Assembly (NCBI GenBank): GCA_009777475.1
Contig: WRLU01000002.1
Location: forward strand, 78,955 to 142,954
Origin: Oscillospiraceae bacterium
GTDB taxonomy: Bacteria; Bacillota; Clostridia; Oscillospirales; UBA929
Reading direction: 5' to 3'
DNA: 64,000 nucleotides
Made by a program: the position numbers and the translations under genes. Shown here one piece after another: positions 47,204-57,974 of this stretch (positions are counted from its first letter, which is position 1; every line of letters begins with the position of its first letter). Below the pieces are notes generated by a model. It was given only the letters and a program-made list of their open reading frames with translations. It did not search any database and was not told the origin of the DNA.

Positions 47204-48307
47204 TTGATTTTGAAAAAGCTTTTATCCATAGCTCTTGCGGGCGTGTGCCTTTGTATGCCGGTATACCCAGCTGCCACAGCCCTTGTATCCGGGGCAAAAA
47301 GTGCCATTTTAATGGATGCAGCTACCGGGGTTGTTTTATATGAACAAAATGCCAATGCAAAAAGCTTTATAGCATCCACTACTAAGATTATGACCGGTTT
47401 GATTGTTTTAGAAAATGCCGAGCTTGATGACACTGTAAATGTATCCCCTCAGGCAGTAGGTGTAGAGGGTTCGTCAATCTATCTGGAGGCGGGACAAAAA
47501 ATTTCGGTCAAGGAATTACTGTATGGTCTCTTGCTTAAATCCGGCAACGATGCGGCGGCGGCACTCGCTATACACTGTGCAGGAGGCATTGATGCATTTG
47601 CCGGAATGATGAACGAGCGGGCACGGAGCCTGTCTATGACAGGTAGTCATTTTACCAACCCCCATGGGCTAAATCACCCTGAACACTATTCTACTGCACG
47701 AGATATGGCAAAATTAACTCGTGCCGCCCTGAATAATTCCGGATTTTCTGAAATTGTGCGTACAAAATACTATAAGCTAAACGGTGTCACTATAAAAAAC
47801 CATAACAAAATGCTCTGGAATTACAATGGTGCCGATGGTGTTAAAACAGGATTTACTAAGCTTGCAGGGAGATGCTTGGTGTCAAGCGCGACAAGAGGCA
47901 ATATGCAGCTGATTTGCGTTACTCTCAAGGCAAGCAATGACTGGGGAGATCACGCCGCGTTACTCAACTATGGCTTTGACAGCTATACCCTGCGGCATTT
48001 TTTCAATGAAGGACAGCCCTTGGCAACGCTGCCGGTTTACGGAGGGGAAAAAAACTCGGTTGAGGCTGTTGTAAACCAAGATATCCGTTTGTTGCTAAAA
48101 AAGGGACAAGCCGACAAGGTAAAGCTCGAGGTTGTACTCCCCCGCTATTTGTGGGCGGGAATAGCCAGGGGCGAACAGGTGGGAATTCTGCGCCTCACTC
48201 AGGATAACAACATTTTGCTTGAATATCCTGTTGTCGCCAAAGAAGCAATATTGGCCGTTACACCAAAAAGACGGCTGAGGGATCTATTTAAGAAAAAAAT
48301 ATCCTAA
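47204..48307 (+). CDS. D-alanyl-D-alanine carboxypeptidase (serine-type)
   Basis: SxxK FIASTTKIMTGLIVLE, SGN in LLLKSGNDAAAALA, KTG in GADGVKTGFTKLAG. Confidence 0.93.
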   Translation: MILKKLLSIALAGVCLCMPVYPAATALVSGAKSAILMDAATGVVLYEQNANAKSFIASTTKIMTGLIVLENAELDDTVNVSPQAVGVEGSSIYLEAGQKISVKELLYGLLLKSGNDAAAALAIHCAGGIDAFAGMMNERARSLSMTGSHFTNPHGLNHPEHYSTARDMAKLTRAALNNSGFSEIVRTKYYKLNGVTIKNHNKMLWNYNGADGVKTGFTKLAGRCLVSSATRGNMQLICVTLKASNDWGDHAALLNYGFDSYTLRHFFNEGQPLATLPVYGGEKNSVEAVVNQDIRLLLKKGQADKVKLEVVLPRYLWAGIARGEQVGILRLTQDNNILLEYPVVAKEAILAVTPKRRLRDLFKKKIS

Positions 48308-48325
48308 TGCACATTGAGGTGATGC

Positions 48326-50167
48326 TTGGTGCCAAATATATTCGTACTACCATCCCATATTTCTAATCTGATTGCGGCCGGGGAGGTTGTGGAGCGTCCT
48401 TCATCGGTTGTCAAGGAGCTTTTGGAAAATTCCGCTGATGCGGGAAGCTCGTCAGTCACCATGGAAATCAAAAACGGAGGCGTATCCTTTATCCGATGCA
48501 CCGACAACGGCTCGGGTATGGATAAGGAAGATGCCGCCTCCGCTTTTTTGCGTCATGCCACATCTAAAATACGTGCCGAAAGCGATTTGGACACCATAAA
48601 CACAATGGGCTTCCGGGGCGAGGCTCTGGCGGCAATTGCATCAGTCAGCCGCATTGAGCTTATGACCCGGACACCAGACAGCGAGTTAGGCTTTTCCGTG
48701 ATGCTTGAGGGCGGAAAAATTATAAGTATGCAGGAATCAGGCTGCCCCCAGGGTACGACTATTGTTGTACGAGATCTTTTTTTCAATACTCCAGGGCGGA
48801 GAAAATTTTTAAAAAAAGACTCCACCGAAGCCGCCCATGTAAACGAAACGGTCCTGCGTGCCGCTTTAGGCCTCCCCAACATTTCAATGCGGCTGATAAA
48901 AAACGGATCAACCTCACTGCACACCCCGGGTGACGGAAGTTTGAAAAATTGTGTTTATAGCTTGCTTGGGCTGGACTATACTAAAAATCTCGTTGAAGTC
49001 CAACGCCGTGAAAACAATATTTCTGTCTCCGGCTTTACCGGTAAACCCGAAACAGCCCGCGCCGGAAGAAGCGGGCAGTATTTTATGCTGCTGGGCCGCC
49101 CTATAAAAAGCAAATTGCTCTTTGCCGCCTTGAACGAGGCCTATCTGGGATTTATACCAGCAGGAAAATCCCCTGTATGCGTCCTGCACCTCTCCATGCC
49201 GCCGGATGAGTTTGATGTCAATGTACACCCGGCAAAAACCGAGGTTAAGTTCAAGGATGAAAAAATGATTTTTCATCTGGTGTATCATGCTGTACGCACC
49301 GCGCTTGACAGCTCTGTGCCTGGCAAATCAATATCTGTTGTCCAGTCTCCTGCACTGCCGTTAAAAACTGCTACCGAAATTATCGGAGATCAAACTGTAA
49401 TTTCCCCATCCGGGCCGATGTCGGAATCATTTTCTCGAATATCACCACAGGTCAGCCGGGAGCCTATTGATTTAGCTGATTCATCCCCATCTGCCACTCC
49501 CTACCCGGGAACTATTGTATACACCCGGTCAGAAATAGAAGCTCCCAAACACGCCGCTGCCGCAGAGACCGCCCCGCTCCAACCGCAGGAAACGGTCTGT
49601 GAGAAAATCATTCCCAGGCACCGATACATAGGAGAAGCTTTGGGCGGTTTTTTATTGGCCGAGACCAAGGAGTGCCTTTGGATCATCGACAAGCACGCAG
49701 CGCATGAACGTCTTTTATACAACAAGCTCAGCCAAGGCGGCGATGGGTTAATGAGCCAACAGTTTATCGCACCTGTTATGGTGACATTGACGGCAAGTGA
49801 GTGTGATACGCTGGTTTCACATCAGGATTTTTTGAAAAGCATAGGCTTTTGTCTGGAAATGTTTGGGCAAGATACAATAGCCGTACGTGCAGGACCGTGT
49901 GAACTTGAACACGAGGATATCCCCTCAGCACTGAGCCGGATAGCTCAACTGCTTTGCAACGGTCAAAAGCCTGATTTAAGGGAAAATGCCCTGTGTGCAA
50001 TAGCCTGCAAGGCGGCAGTTAAGCTGGGGCGTTCCTCTAAACACGAGGATATGGAATGCTTGTGCAAGCGAGTTTTGGAAAGCAATGATTTGCTCCACTG
50101 TCCGCACGGAAGACCTGTGAGCCTGAGGCTCTCCGGAGCTGATTTAAGGCGTGAATTTGGAAGATGA
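48326..50167 (+). CDS. mutL: DNA mismatch repair protein MutL
   Basis: VLPSHISNLIAAGEVVERPSSVVKELLENSADAG ... GFRGEALAAIASVS ... DKHAAHERLLYNKL; first codon GTG/ATG nearby. Confidence 0.96.
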   Translation: MVPNIFVLPSHISNLIAAGEVVERPSSVVKELLENSADAGSSSVTMEIKNGGVSFIRCTDNGSGMDKEDAASAFLRHATSKIRAESDLDTINTMGFRGEALAAIASVSRIELMTRTPDSELGFSVMLEGGKIISMQESGCPQGTTIVVRDLFFNTPGRRKFLKKDSTEAAHVNETVLRAALGLPNISMRLIKNGSTSLHTPGDGSLKNCVYSLLGLDYTKNLVEVQRRENNISVSGFTGKPETARAGRSGQYFMLLGRPIKSKLLFAALNEAYLGFIPAGKSPVCVLHLSMPPDEFDVNVHPAKTEVKFKDEKMIFHLVYHAVRTALDSSVPGKSISVVQSPALPLKTATEIIGDQTVISPSGPMSESFSRISPQVSREPIDLADSSPSATPYPGTIVYTRSEIEAPKHAAAAETAPLQPQETVCEKIIPRHRYIGEALGGFLLAETKECLWIIDKHAAHERLLYNKLSQGGDGLMSQQFIAPVMVTLTASECDTLVSHQDFLKSIGFCLEMFGQDTIAVRAGPCELEHEDIPSALSRIAQLLCNGQKPDLRENALCAIACKAAVKLGRSSKHEDMECLCKRVLESNDLLHCPHGRPVSLRLSGADLRREFGR

Positions 50168-50173
50168 TCTTTT

Positions 50174-50956
50174 TTGGGGGGTGAGTTATTGTTTACGACC
50201 GTTCACGCTCTTGTTGTGCGTGATGTTGATTATAAGGAGTACGACAAGATTTTAACTGTTGTCACGCCTGAGGAGGGAAAGATCAGCGTTTCGGCGCGGC
50301 AGGCGAGGCGACGAGGCAATCCCCACGCGGCTGCAGCGCAGCTTCTGTGCTGCAGCAAAATGCTTCTGTCGGAATATAAGGATAGGCTGACCATTAAAGA
50401 ATCCCAGGTTATAGACTGTTTCTGGCCGCTGCGTCAGGATATAGGACGCCTATCCTTGGGTGCATATATTGCTGAGGTAGCAGAAACACTTATGCCTCCC
50501 GCATCCCCATGTCCCGAAATTTTCAGGTTAACCCTTTTAGCTTTGAATCTCCTGTCAAAAAACAAGTACCCTATGGCACTTGTTAAAGCTGCATATGAGA
50601 TGGCGGTACTCTGCCGCGCCGGATTCACCCCTGCTCTTGACGGATGCTCCAAATGCGGAACAGAAACGCTCCGTAGCATGAGGATAGATATTTCCGCAGG
50701 GGTTTTATTTTGCCCCAGTTGCGCCCTTAAGGATCTACCCACCCTTTCGCCCGGCGTTTTGGACGCGCTTTTTTATATCAGGCAGGCATCAGCCCGCAAT
50801 GTGTATAAATTCACACTGGAGGACTCTGAGCTTAACAATCTTGCGGAAATCTGCCAAGCCTATATGATAGCCCAAACAGGCAAAAAATTTACCTCTTTAG
50901 ATTTTTACGATCAGCTTTTGCCTATGTCCTTACGCCAAAAAGCACCGTTAAAATGA
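50174..50956 (+). CDS. recO: DNA repair protein RecO
   Basis: TTVHALVVRDVDYKEYDKILTVVTPEEGKISVSARQAR ... CSKCG...FCPSC. Confidence 0.9.
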   Translation: MGGELLFTTVHALVVRDVDYKEYDKILTVVTPEEGKISVSARQARRRGNPHAAAAQLLCCSKMLLSEYKDRLTIKESQVIDCFWPLRQDIGRLSLGAYIAEVAETLMPPASPCPEIFRLTLLALNLLSKNKYPMALVKAAYEMAVLCRAGFTPALDGCSKCGTETLRSMRIDISAGVLFCPSCALKDLPTLSPGVLDALFYIRQASARNVYKFTLEDSELNNLAEICQAYMIAQTGKKFTSLDFYDQLLPMSLRQKAPLK

Positions 50957-52179
50957 ACCTTTTTTACTCCAGCATATGCAAAATCAAGTGCTTCGTCTAT
51001 AGTGTCGGCAACGGCAGACAAGGCCAAAACTCGTCCCCCGGACGTGACAAAGCCGCCGTGATTTTCTTTGGATGTCCCGGCGTGAAAAGCTTGTACATAT
51101 TCAGGAAGGTTCTGCAATCCGGTGATATCAAAACCTTTTTGATATCTGCCTGGATACCCGCCGCTTGCCATAACAACACATCCTGCCGCCTTGCTGGCCC
51201 AGTGTACCGGCGTTTTTGCCAATTGACCGGATCTAACCGACAGCATAATTTCCATTAAGTCACTCTCCAGCAGCATGAGCACTGTCTGCGCCTCCGGGTC
51301 ACCAAAGCGAGCGTTGTATTCTATCACTTTGGGCCCCGCCCCGGTTAGCATAAGCTCAAAATACAAAACACCCTTAAATGGACAGCCCTCCTGCTCTAAT
51401 GCCCTTATGGTAGGTATGAAAATTTGCTCCAAGGCCTGATTTTGCAATTGCTCTGTATAATCCGGCACTGGGGAAATCACACCCATTCCACCTGTGTTAG
51501 GGCCCCTGTCGCCATCGAACGCTCGTTTATGGTCGCGGCACGGCGGCATGAGGACAAGCTCCCTGCCATCGGTAAAGCAGAGAACGGTGACCTCGCTGCC
51601 CTCCATATATTCCTCAATAACTACCCTGCGCCCCGAATCCTCAAATCTGCCATTTTTCATCATATCACGCAAAATTTCCTCTGCCGCATCTATACTTTCA
51701 GGCAACAGTGCTCCTTTCCCAAGAGCCAGGCCATCGGCCTTTATGACCAAGGGCTTTTCAGCTGATGCCCCCTGCTTGTGTGCGTAGGCAACAGCTTTTT
51801 CGCAATCCTCAAAGGCTTCATAAGCCGCTGTGGGAATACCGTATTTACGCATAAGGTTTTTGGCAAAAATTTTAGAGGACTCTATCCGTGCCGCCGCCTT
51901 TGTCGGGCCGAATGCAGGAATGCCTGCCGATTCCATGGCATCAACCATCCCTGCCGCCAATGGGTCGTCCGAGGCGACTACGGCAAATTCTATGCCGTTA
52001 TCCCTTGCCCATCTAACCATTTTATCCACATCCACAGCGGCAATAGGCAAGCATGTTCCGAATTCCGCCATGCCACCGTTGCCTGGAGCGCAGAAAAGCC
52101 TAGTGACCTTAGGGCTATGGAAGAGCCTCCAGGCTATGGCGTGCTCACGCCCGCCCGAGCCAATCAAAAGTGTTTTCAA
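50911..52179 (-). CDS. purD: Phosphoribosylamine-glycine ligase
   Basis: MKTLLIGSGGREHAIAWRL ... GPNTGGMGVISP ... EYNARFGDPEAQ. Confidence 0.96.
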   Translation of the reverse strand: MKTLLIGSGGREHAIAWRLFHSPKVTRLFCAPGNGGMAEFGTCLPIAAVDVDKMVRWARDNGIEFAVVASDDPLAAGMVDAMESAGIPAFGPTKAAARIESSKIFAKNLMRKYGIPTAAYEAFEDCEKAVAYAHKQGASAEKPLVIKADGLALGKGALLPESIDAAEEILRDMMKNGRFEDSGRRVVIEEYMEGSEVTVLCFTDGRELVLMPPCRDHKRAFDGDRGPNTGGMGVISPVPDYTEQLQNQALEQIFIPTIRALEQEGCPFKGVLYFELMLTGAGPKVIEYNARFGDPEAQTVLMLLESDLMEIMLSVRSGQLAKTPVHWASKAAGCVVMASGGYPGRYQKGFDITGLQNLPEYVQAFHAGTSKENHGGFVTSGGRVLALSAVADTIDEALDFAYAGVKKVHFNGAFWRKDIGKS

Positions 52180-52293
52180 GGTTATGCCCCCTTTACAAAA
52201 GCCAATATCACACAGCTCGAAAATCAGCTCACACAGCCATCCCTCCAGCTTGTCATGTCATGTAGTCAAAACCACCGCGGTTCGCAAAACAGG

Positions 52294-53820
52294 CTAGGAA
52301 AACGCCCCATCGGTATAACCCGGGTAGGGCAGGTATCCGCTATGCTCTTGCGACACTGAGTCTGGCAGGTCATCAAACACAATTTCTTTTTCTTTCCAGT
52401 AGATGTTTTTCAGACTTATTCCGCCCATCACCGACTTGCCCCCGGCATCATTGTTTACAAGGTTAGCACCGCAGGAATCACGTTCCCCGCCAAGAACCCA
52501 GACATTTTCCACCGAAACATCCTTGATTTCACGATCGCCTTCATTTTGTGTATATCCACTGCTGTCATTTTCAAAGTCAATCAGAAATTTCCATCCATCC
52601 CCCTCTTGTCCCATCTGCGCATTGTCCACAATGATGTTTTTATAAGTAACATCGTATATCTTGCAGTTATCCCCATTGTGGATAGAGATAGGAGCCTTGT
52701 GGAAGTTGTGAATGATGTCAATATCCTCAAAGGCAATGTCATAAATCCTGGGATCGTCATTCGCCTTCAATCCATAAGCCGGACCCCTGTTGGTCTCAAA
52801 TCCGATTTCAAGGCTTTGGGCTAAATCTGTCCAGATAACGCAATTTTTGGCTGTGATGTTGAAGCTGTTCGTATCTGTGTAATTTTTGATCACGATACTG
52901 TCATCCCATGAGCGGATAAAGCAGCTGTCTATAGTCATGTTGCGAGTACTCTGTATGGTGATTCCATCGCCGTTGTTGCGCGCACTGATTATCTTTATAT
53001 TCTCCACCTTAACGCCGTCACAGTTCAGAAACTCGACTACCCAGCGGTTAGGATCAAGGATATGCACCCCCTCGACTTCTAAATTTTCAGCATCCCAGCC
53101 ACGTATGGCATTGACGGCATTGGGATGATCATATCCAAATTCCTTGCCGGTGATTATGCCCCGACCCATTACCTTGCTGCCTGATGCCATTTTAATCCCG
53201 CCGTATATTACCGAGCCCGGCTTCAAATAGAGAATCTCATTCTCTTTGAGAAAGAGGTGGTTATTATGCCAGTCATCGCCGCTTACATTGTTACCTGCAT
53301 CAACATCCATGCGACCCTCAACCACTGTGGCACCATCGGGAACAGGGGGAGCAGGAGGGTTGGCGAAAATCATCAGATTGTCAGTTTCCGGGTCACCGTT
53401 GAACTCAACCGAGTACTGACCCGGCTTTGATATCTCGAAGGTCACTGTGCCGCCGCTGAGCTCCGGTACAATGCCCGCCCTTGCCGGTCTGACAATCACG
53501 CTGTTCACGCCCGCCGGATAATCAACTCTCACCTCAACCCTGCCGGTCATGTCGAACATGGCAACAGCAGCAGGTTTTAGCAATTCCTCAAATACAAGAA
53601 AGGAACGTTTAGGGTTAGTCAAAGTCGAATACAGCTCAATCTCTTTTCCCTGAGCCGTAACAGTCATGCCGTCAAACTTATCCATCCCCGGGGCAAATGG
53701 ATAAGCTTCCACAGTACCTACAGCGTTTTCCCCATCAGGCTCGGAATTGGGGCTTTCGCAGGATACCAAAACTAATATAAGCACAACGAATGCGGCTGCT
53801 AAGTACAATTTCCTCATCAC
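52294..53820 (-). CDS. Lipoprotein with right-handed beta-helix (GH28/dextranase-like)
   Basis: Lipobox LVLVSCESP; beta-helix NCDGVKVENIKIISARNNGDGITIQSTRNMTIDSCFIRSWDDSIVIKNY. Confidence 0.7.
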   Translation of the reverse strand: MMRKLYLAAAFVVLILVLVSCESPNSEPDGENAVGTVEAYPFAPGMDKFDGMTVTAQGKEIELYSTLTNPKRSFLVFEELLKPAAVAMFDMTGRVEVRVDYPAGVNSVIVRPARAGIVPELSGGTVTFEISKPGQYSVEFNGDPETDNLMIFANPPAPPVPDGATVVEGRMDVDAGNNVSGDDWHNNHLFLKENEILYLKPGSVIYGGIKMASGSKVMGRGIITGKEFGYDHPNAVNAIRGWDAENLEVEGVHILDPNRWVVEFLNCDGVKVENIKIISARNNGDGITIQSTRNMTIDSCFIRSWDDSIVIKNYTDTNSFNITAKNCVIWTDLAQSLEIGFETNRGPAYGLKANDDPRIYDIAFEDIDIIHNFHKAPISIHNGDNCKIYDVTYKNIIVDNAQMGQEGDGWKFLIDFENDSSGYTQNEGDREIKDVSVENVWVLGGERDSCGANLVNNDAGGKSVMGGISLKNIYWKEKEIVFDDLPDSVSQEHSGYLPYPGYTDGAFS

Positions 53821-54170
53821 ATTTCACCTAGCTGAAGCTGTGGCATGAGTTGCCTTTTGTGTTCGATCTCCATCTCAAGCAAGTCCACATAATGCTCTAC
53901 CTTATCAATCTCATCTTGATTAAAGCATTTGGGGTAAACCAAAATATCTTTTCTCTGGTAATCTATCTCATCATCTATAAGCCCAAGCAAATAATCCAAA
54001 GAAATATTAAAATATTTCGCTAATTTAATTTTTGTATCATCAGACATTTGGGATATGCCTCGTTCATAAGCAGAAATCATATCCTCACTTACGAACAAAA
54101 TCTTCGCGAGTTCCCTCTGATTCAGCCCTCTGTCTTTTCTTAACTCCGCTAATCTTTCGCTGAACGCAGA
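53817..54170 (-). CDS. XRE-family (HTH) transcriptional regulator
   Basis: FSERLAELRKDRGLNQRELAKILFVSEDMISAYERGISQMSDDTKIKLAKYFNISLDYLLGL. Confidence 0.9.
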   Translation of the reverse strand, partial: SAFSERLAELRKDRGLNQRELAKILFVSEDMISAYERGISQMSDDTKIKLAKYFNISLDYLLGLIDDEIDYQRKDILVYPKCFNQDEIDKVEHYVDLLEMEIEHKRQLMPQLQLGEM

Positions 54171-54485
54171 CATAACAATACCCCCCAACAGTAATGCGAT
54201 TATTTTACTACAAAAAGTGAGTAACATCGGGAAATGCTGATAATCTTACGGATGTATATTAATTATACGTATTATGTGCGTCAAATTAGGGCATTCTCAT
54301 TTCCATGGCAAGGGATATTTGACATAGGATCTTCTCTCTTCCAGCGATCAGCAGAATCAGGCACCTCCATCAGGTGCGGTTCTGAAATCGAACTAAAGCT
54401 TGATTTCACAGAGAACTATGGTATACTGTACTGGTCGGCGCAGAGGATTATACCAGATATAAAAGTTGGAGAAAGAGAGGGAATT

Positions 54486-55274
54486 ATGCAATCGTTTTTG
54501 ATGATAGGCGGCGGGCTGGCCTTTATCTTTGCAATGACCTGCTTGGGGGGAGCGACTGTTTTTTTGTTCCGCAAATCTGCCTCAGAGAGATCCAGGCAGA
54601 TTTTTCTGGGCTTTGCGGTAGGTGTGATGATTGCGGTCTCCATATGGGGATTGTTGCTCCCTTCCATCGAGTTAGCGGAGGAGCAGGGCTTAATTGGGTG
54701 GATACCGGCGGCCTGCGGATTCGCGTCCGGTGCTTTGTTTCTGCTGTTGCTTGATCATATTATACCGCACATCCATCTTTTATCCGGCATGCGTGAGGGT
54801 CCTTCCTCAACCTCCAAGCGTACAATGTTATTTTTTCTTGCCATGACCTTACACAACATACCGGAAGGCATGGCGGTGGGATTGTCATTTGCTTTAGCCT
54901 TGCAGCATGACGATCCGGCGATGTATTCCGCAGCTATAGCCCTGGCAATCGGTATCGGTATTCAAAACCTCCCGGAAGGTGCGGCAGTTTCTCTCCCCTT
55001 GCGGCGGGAAGGTATATCGCCCGGCAGATCCTTTGGAATAGCCTGCTTATCCGGTATAGTCGAGCCGATTTTCGGGGTTTTGACCGTATTGTTAGCTATG
55101 TGGCTTATACCGGTCATGCCGTGGCTTTTGTCCTTTGCGGCAGGTGCAATGATTTATGTTGTGATGGAGGAGCTTATACCAGAGTCACGCTTGGGAGATC
55201 ACTCCCATATAGGTACAATGAGTGTCATTGTCGGTTTTTTGCTGATGATGATACTGGATATTGCTCTGGGTTAA
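54486..55274 (+). CDS. ZIP family metal transporter
   Basis: HNIPEGMAVGLSFALA ... IGIQNLPEGAAVSLPLR; true start likely MQSFLMIGGG. Confidence 0.9.
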   Translation: MQSFLMIGGGLAFIFAMTCLGGATVFLFRKSASERSRQIFLGFAVGVMIAVSIWGLLLPSIELAEEQGLIGWIPAACGFASGALFLLLLDHIIPHIHLLSGMREGPSSTSKRTMLFFLAMTLHNIPEGMAVGLSFALALQHDDPAMYSAAIALAIGIGIQNLPEGAAVSLPLRREGISPGRSFGIACLSGIVEPIFGVLTVLLAMWLIPVMPWLLSFAAGAMIYVVMEELIPESRLGDHSHIGTMSVIVGFLLMMILDIALG

Positions 55275-55304
55275 AAGCCTAAGCATAGCAAGGGGTGTTT
55301 CCGT

Positions 55305-56954
55305 ATGAAAAAAGTTCTCATTGTAGGAGGGGTCGCCGGCGGTGCTACGGCAGCGGCTCGTTTGCGCCGGTTAGATGAGCGGGCAGAGATCATTTTATTT
55401 GAACGCGGGGCATATATCTCATTTGCAAACTGCGGGCTGCCCTACCACATCGGGGGTACAATTGCAAGGAGAGAAAGCCTGCTTCTTCAAACGCCAGAGA
55501 GCTTCAGGCAACGCTTTAATGTGGACGTGAGGATACATAATGAAGTTTTATCCATTGATTGCACTGCAAAGACAGTATGTGTGCAAAACAAGCTGACAGG
55601 CGGGACCTATCTGGAAGACTATGATAAATTGTTGCTGGCTCCCGGAGGGGCACCGATAAAGCCTCCGGTAGAGGGCATACATTCGGAGTGCGTATTTACA
55701 CTGCGCGACATGGAGGATGCCGACCGCATAAAGTGCCATATTCAAAAATTCAATCCCAAAAGCGCGGCTGTGATCGGCGGCGGCTTTATAGGCGTTGAAA
55801 TGGCAGAGAATTTGAAGAATGCCAATTTGAATGTAAGCATTGTTGAATTGTCAAGCCAGGTCATCGCGCCGCTGGACATTGATATGGTCTGTGACGTACA
55901 TCACAGACTGCGTGAGAAAGGGATAGCCTTGCACCTGAGCAATGGCCTGCGTAAGATAACAAAGCGTGGAAATGCCCTTATCCTTGAGCTGTCAAACGGC
56001 AGCTTGGAAGCTGATATGGTGATCTTGGCAATCGGCATCAATCCTGAAAGCAAGCTCGCAAAGGATGCGGGTCTGGATGTAAATGAACGCGGCGGAATTA
56101 TAGTAGATGGGCATATGCACACATCTGACCCCGACATATATGCTGTTGGGGATGCCGTGGAGGTGATGGACCTTATCGCGGAGGAAGTTGCCATGATACC
56201 GCTGGCGGGTCCCGCGAATAAGCAGGCCCGGATTGCCGCCGACAATATATGCCGCATCCCATCTGAATATACCGGCACACAGGGCTCGGCGGTTATAAAG
56301 GTATTTGACATGACGGTAGCCTTCACCGGCGTAAACGAAAAGAACGCCAAAAGGCTTGGGTTGCGTTACGATAAGGTGTTTCTTTGGCATTCAGGTCACG
56401 CAAGCTATTATCCCGGGTCAAAATTTTTATCCATGAAGGTGCTTTTTGAAAAGGAAAGCGGAAAAATCCTTGGCACGCAGCTCGTGGGATTCGATGGAGT
56501 GGACAAGCGTTGCGATGTGCTTGCTGTGGCGATCCGCGCGGGGATGACGGCCTATGATTTATCACGGCTTGAGTTATGCTACGCGCCTCCCTATTCGTCC
56601 GCAAAGGATCCGGTGAACATAGCCGGTTATGTAATTGAAAACGTGCTAACCGGAAGGGTAAAGAATTTCCATTGGCATGATGTTGATTATCTCCCTCGTG
56701 ACGGTAGCGTTATATTGCTGGATGTCCGCGATCCGCAAGAAGTTGCGTACGGTAAGGCGGATGGCTTTATCAACATCCCGCTGGATTCTTTAAGGAATCG
56801 TATAGGCGAGCTTGATCGCGCTAAGCCTGTATATGCACTTTGCCATAGCGGCATGCGAAGCTATGTTGCTACCCGGATATTAATCCAAAATGGGTTTGAC
56901 GCTTATACCCTCAGCGGGGGATACAGGTTGTACAGCTCAGCCACAGTGCCTTAA
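55305..56954 (+). CDS. CoA-disulfide reductase-type FAD oxidoreductase with C-terminal rhodanese domain
   Basis: VLIVGGVAGGATAAARLRRLDE ... YISFANCGLPYHIGG ... C-term ILLDVRDPQEVAYG...LCHSGMRSYVATRIL. Confidence 0.9.
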   Translation: MKKVLIVGGVAGGATAAARLRRLDERAEIILFERGAYISFANCGLPYHIGGTIARRESLLLQTPESFRQRFNVDVRIHNEVLSIDCTAKTVCVQNKLTGGTYLEDYDKLLLAPGGAPIKPPVEGIHSECVFTLRDMEDADRIKCHIQKFNPKSAAVIGGGFIGVEMAENLKNANLNVSIVELSSQVIAPLDIDMVCDVHHRLREKGIALHLSNGLRKITKRGNALILELSNGSLEADMVILAIGINPESKLAKDAGLDVNERGGIIVDGHMHTSDPDIYAVGDAVEVMDLIAEEVAMIPLAGPANKQARIAADNICRIPSEYTGTQGSAVIKVFDMTVAFTGVNEKNAKRLGLRYDKVFLWHSGHASYYPGSKFLSMKVLFEKESGKILGTQLVGFDGVDKRCDVLAVAIRAGMTAYDLSRLELCYAPPYSSAKDPVNIAGYVIENVLTGRVKNFHWHDVDYLPRDGSVILLDVRDPQEVAYGKADGFINIPLDSLRNRIGELDRAKPVYALCHSGMRSYVATRILIQNGFDAYTLSGGYRLYSSATVP

Positions 56955-56967
56955 CCTCCGGGGCAGT

Positions 56968-57960
56968 CTAATCAGCCACAAATCCCATGGCGTTTTTCAC
57001 CTGTTTCAGCATAGGTGCTGCCAATTCGGTTGCGCGGCGGGTTTGCTCGTTCATCAGTTTGTCCAAATGAGCCGGATTGCCAATGTATTCGTTGGCACAA
57101 TCTCGTATCGGTGCTAATGCGGTATTAACCGCTTCACCCACTGCCGTTTTGAATGTGCCGTAATTTTGGCCGGAAAATTCGCGCTCTGTTTCCTCTAAAG
57201 ATTTTCCGGCACAGAGAGAATATATTGTCATAAGGTTTGATATTCCAGGCTTAAGCTTTTCGTCATACCGCACCTCGCCGCCCGAATCGGTAACGGCACG
57301 TTTGCATTTCTTTATAATAGCTTCCCTATCGTCCAGCATAGAAATGTATCCGTTGGGATTAGGATCTGATTTTTCCATTTTGCGCTTTGGATCCTGGAGA
57401 TTCATAACCCTCGCACCCATATCCGGTATAAAGGGTTCGGGAAGCACAAATACATCGCCATATACACCGTTGAATCTAACGGCAATGTCCCTTGTTAGCT
57501 CAACGTGCTGTTTTTGGTCACTTCCCACAGGCACGGCAGCGGCTCCGTAAAGCAATATGTCTGATGCCATTAAAATGGGATAGGTAAACAGTCCGGAGTT
57601 TATATTGTCGGAGTTTTTGAGGCTTTTGTCCTTAAATTGGGTCATCCTGCTGAGCTCCCCATACATTGTAAAGCAACTGAGAATCCAGGTAAGCTCAGTA
57701 TGCGCGGCAACCTGGCTCTGGGGAAAGAGTACCGCGCCGTTTTTGAAGTCTAACCCTGATGCCATGCAAATTGCATACACGGCACGCACCCGGCGGCGGA
57801 AATCGCCCGGATCCTGACGCACAGTAATTGCATGTAAATCAGCAATGCTGAAAATCCCGGTATATTCCCGGCTGAGATTAACCCAGTTACGCAACGCGCC
57901 TAAATAGTTGCCCAGTGTTGGAATCCCGGTGGGCTGTATAGCACTGAAACAGGTTTTCAT
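56968..57960 (-). CDS. trpS: Tryptophanyl-tRNA synthetase
   Basis: FSAIQPTGIPTLGNYLGALRNW ... KMEKSDPNP. Confidence 0.95.
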   Translation of the reverse strand: MKTCFSAIQPTGIPTLGNYLGALRNWVNLSREYTGIFSIADLHAITVRQDPGDFRRRVRAVYAICMASGLDFKNGAVLFPQSQVAAHTELTWILSCFTMYGELSRMTQFKDKSLKNSDNINSGLFTYPILMASDILLYGAAAVPVGSDQKQHVELTRDIAVRFNGVYGDVFVLPEPFIPDMGARVMNLQDPKRKMEKSDPNPNGYISMLDDREAIIKKCKRAVTDSGGEVRYDEKLKPGISNLMTIYSLCAGKSLEETEREFSGQNYGTFKTAVGEAVNTALAPIRDCANEYIGNPAHLDKLMNEQTRRATELAAPMLKQVKNAMGFVAD

Positions 57961-57974
57961 AGAATCATCCTCCC

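Noticed and set aside
48326-50167. mutS partner of mutL
   Set aside because: No mutS in the window; absence here says nothing about the rest of the genome.
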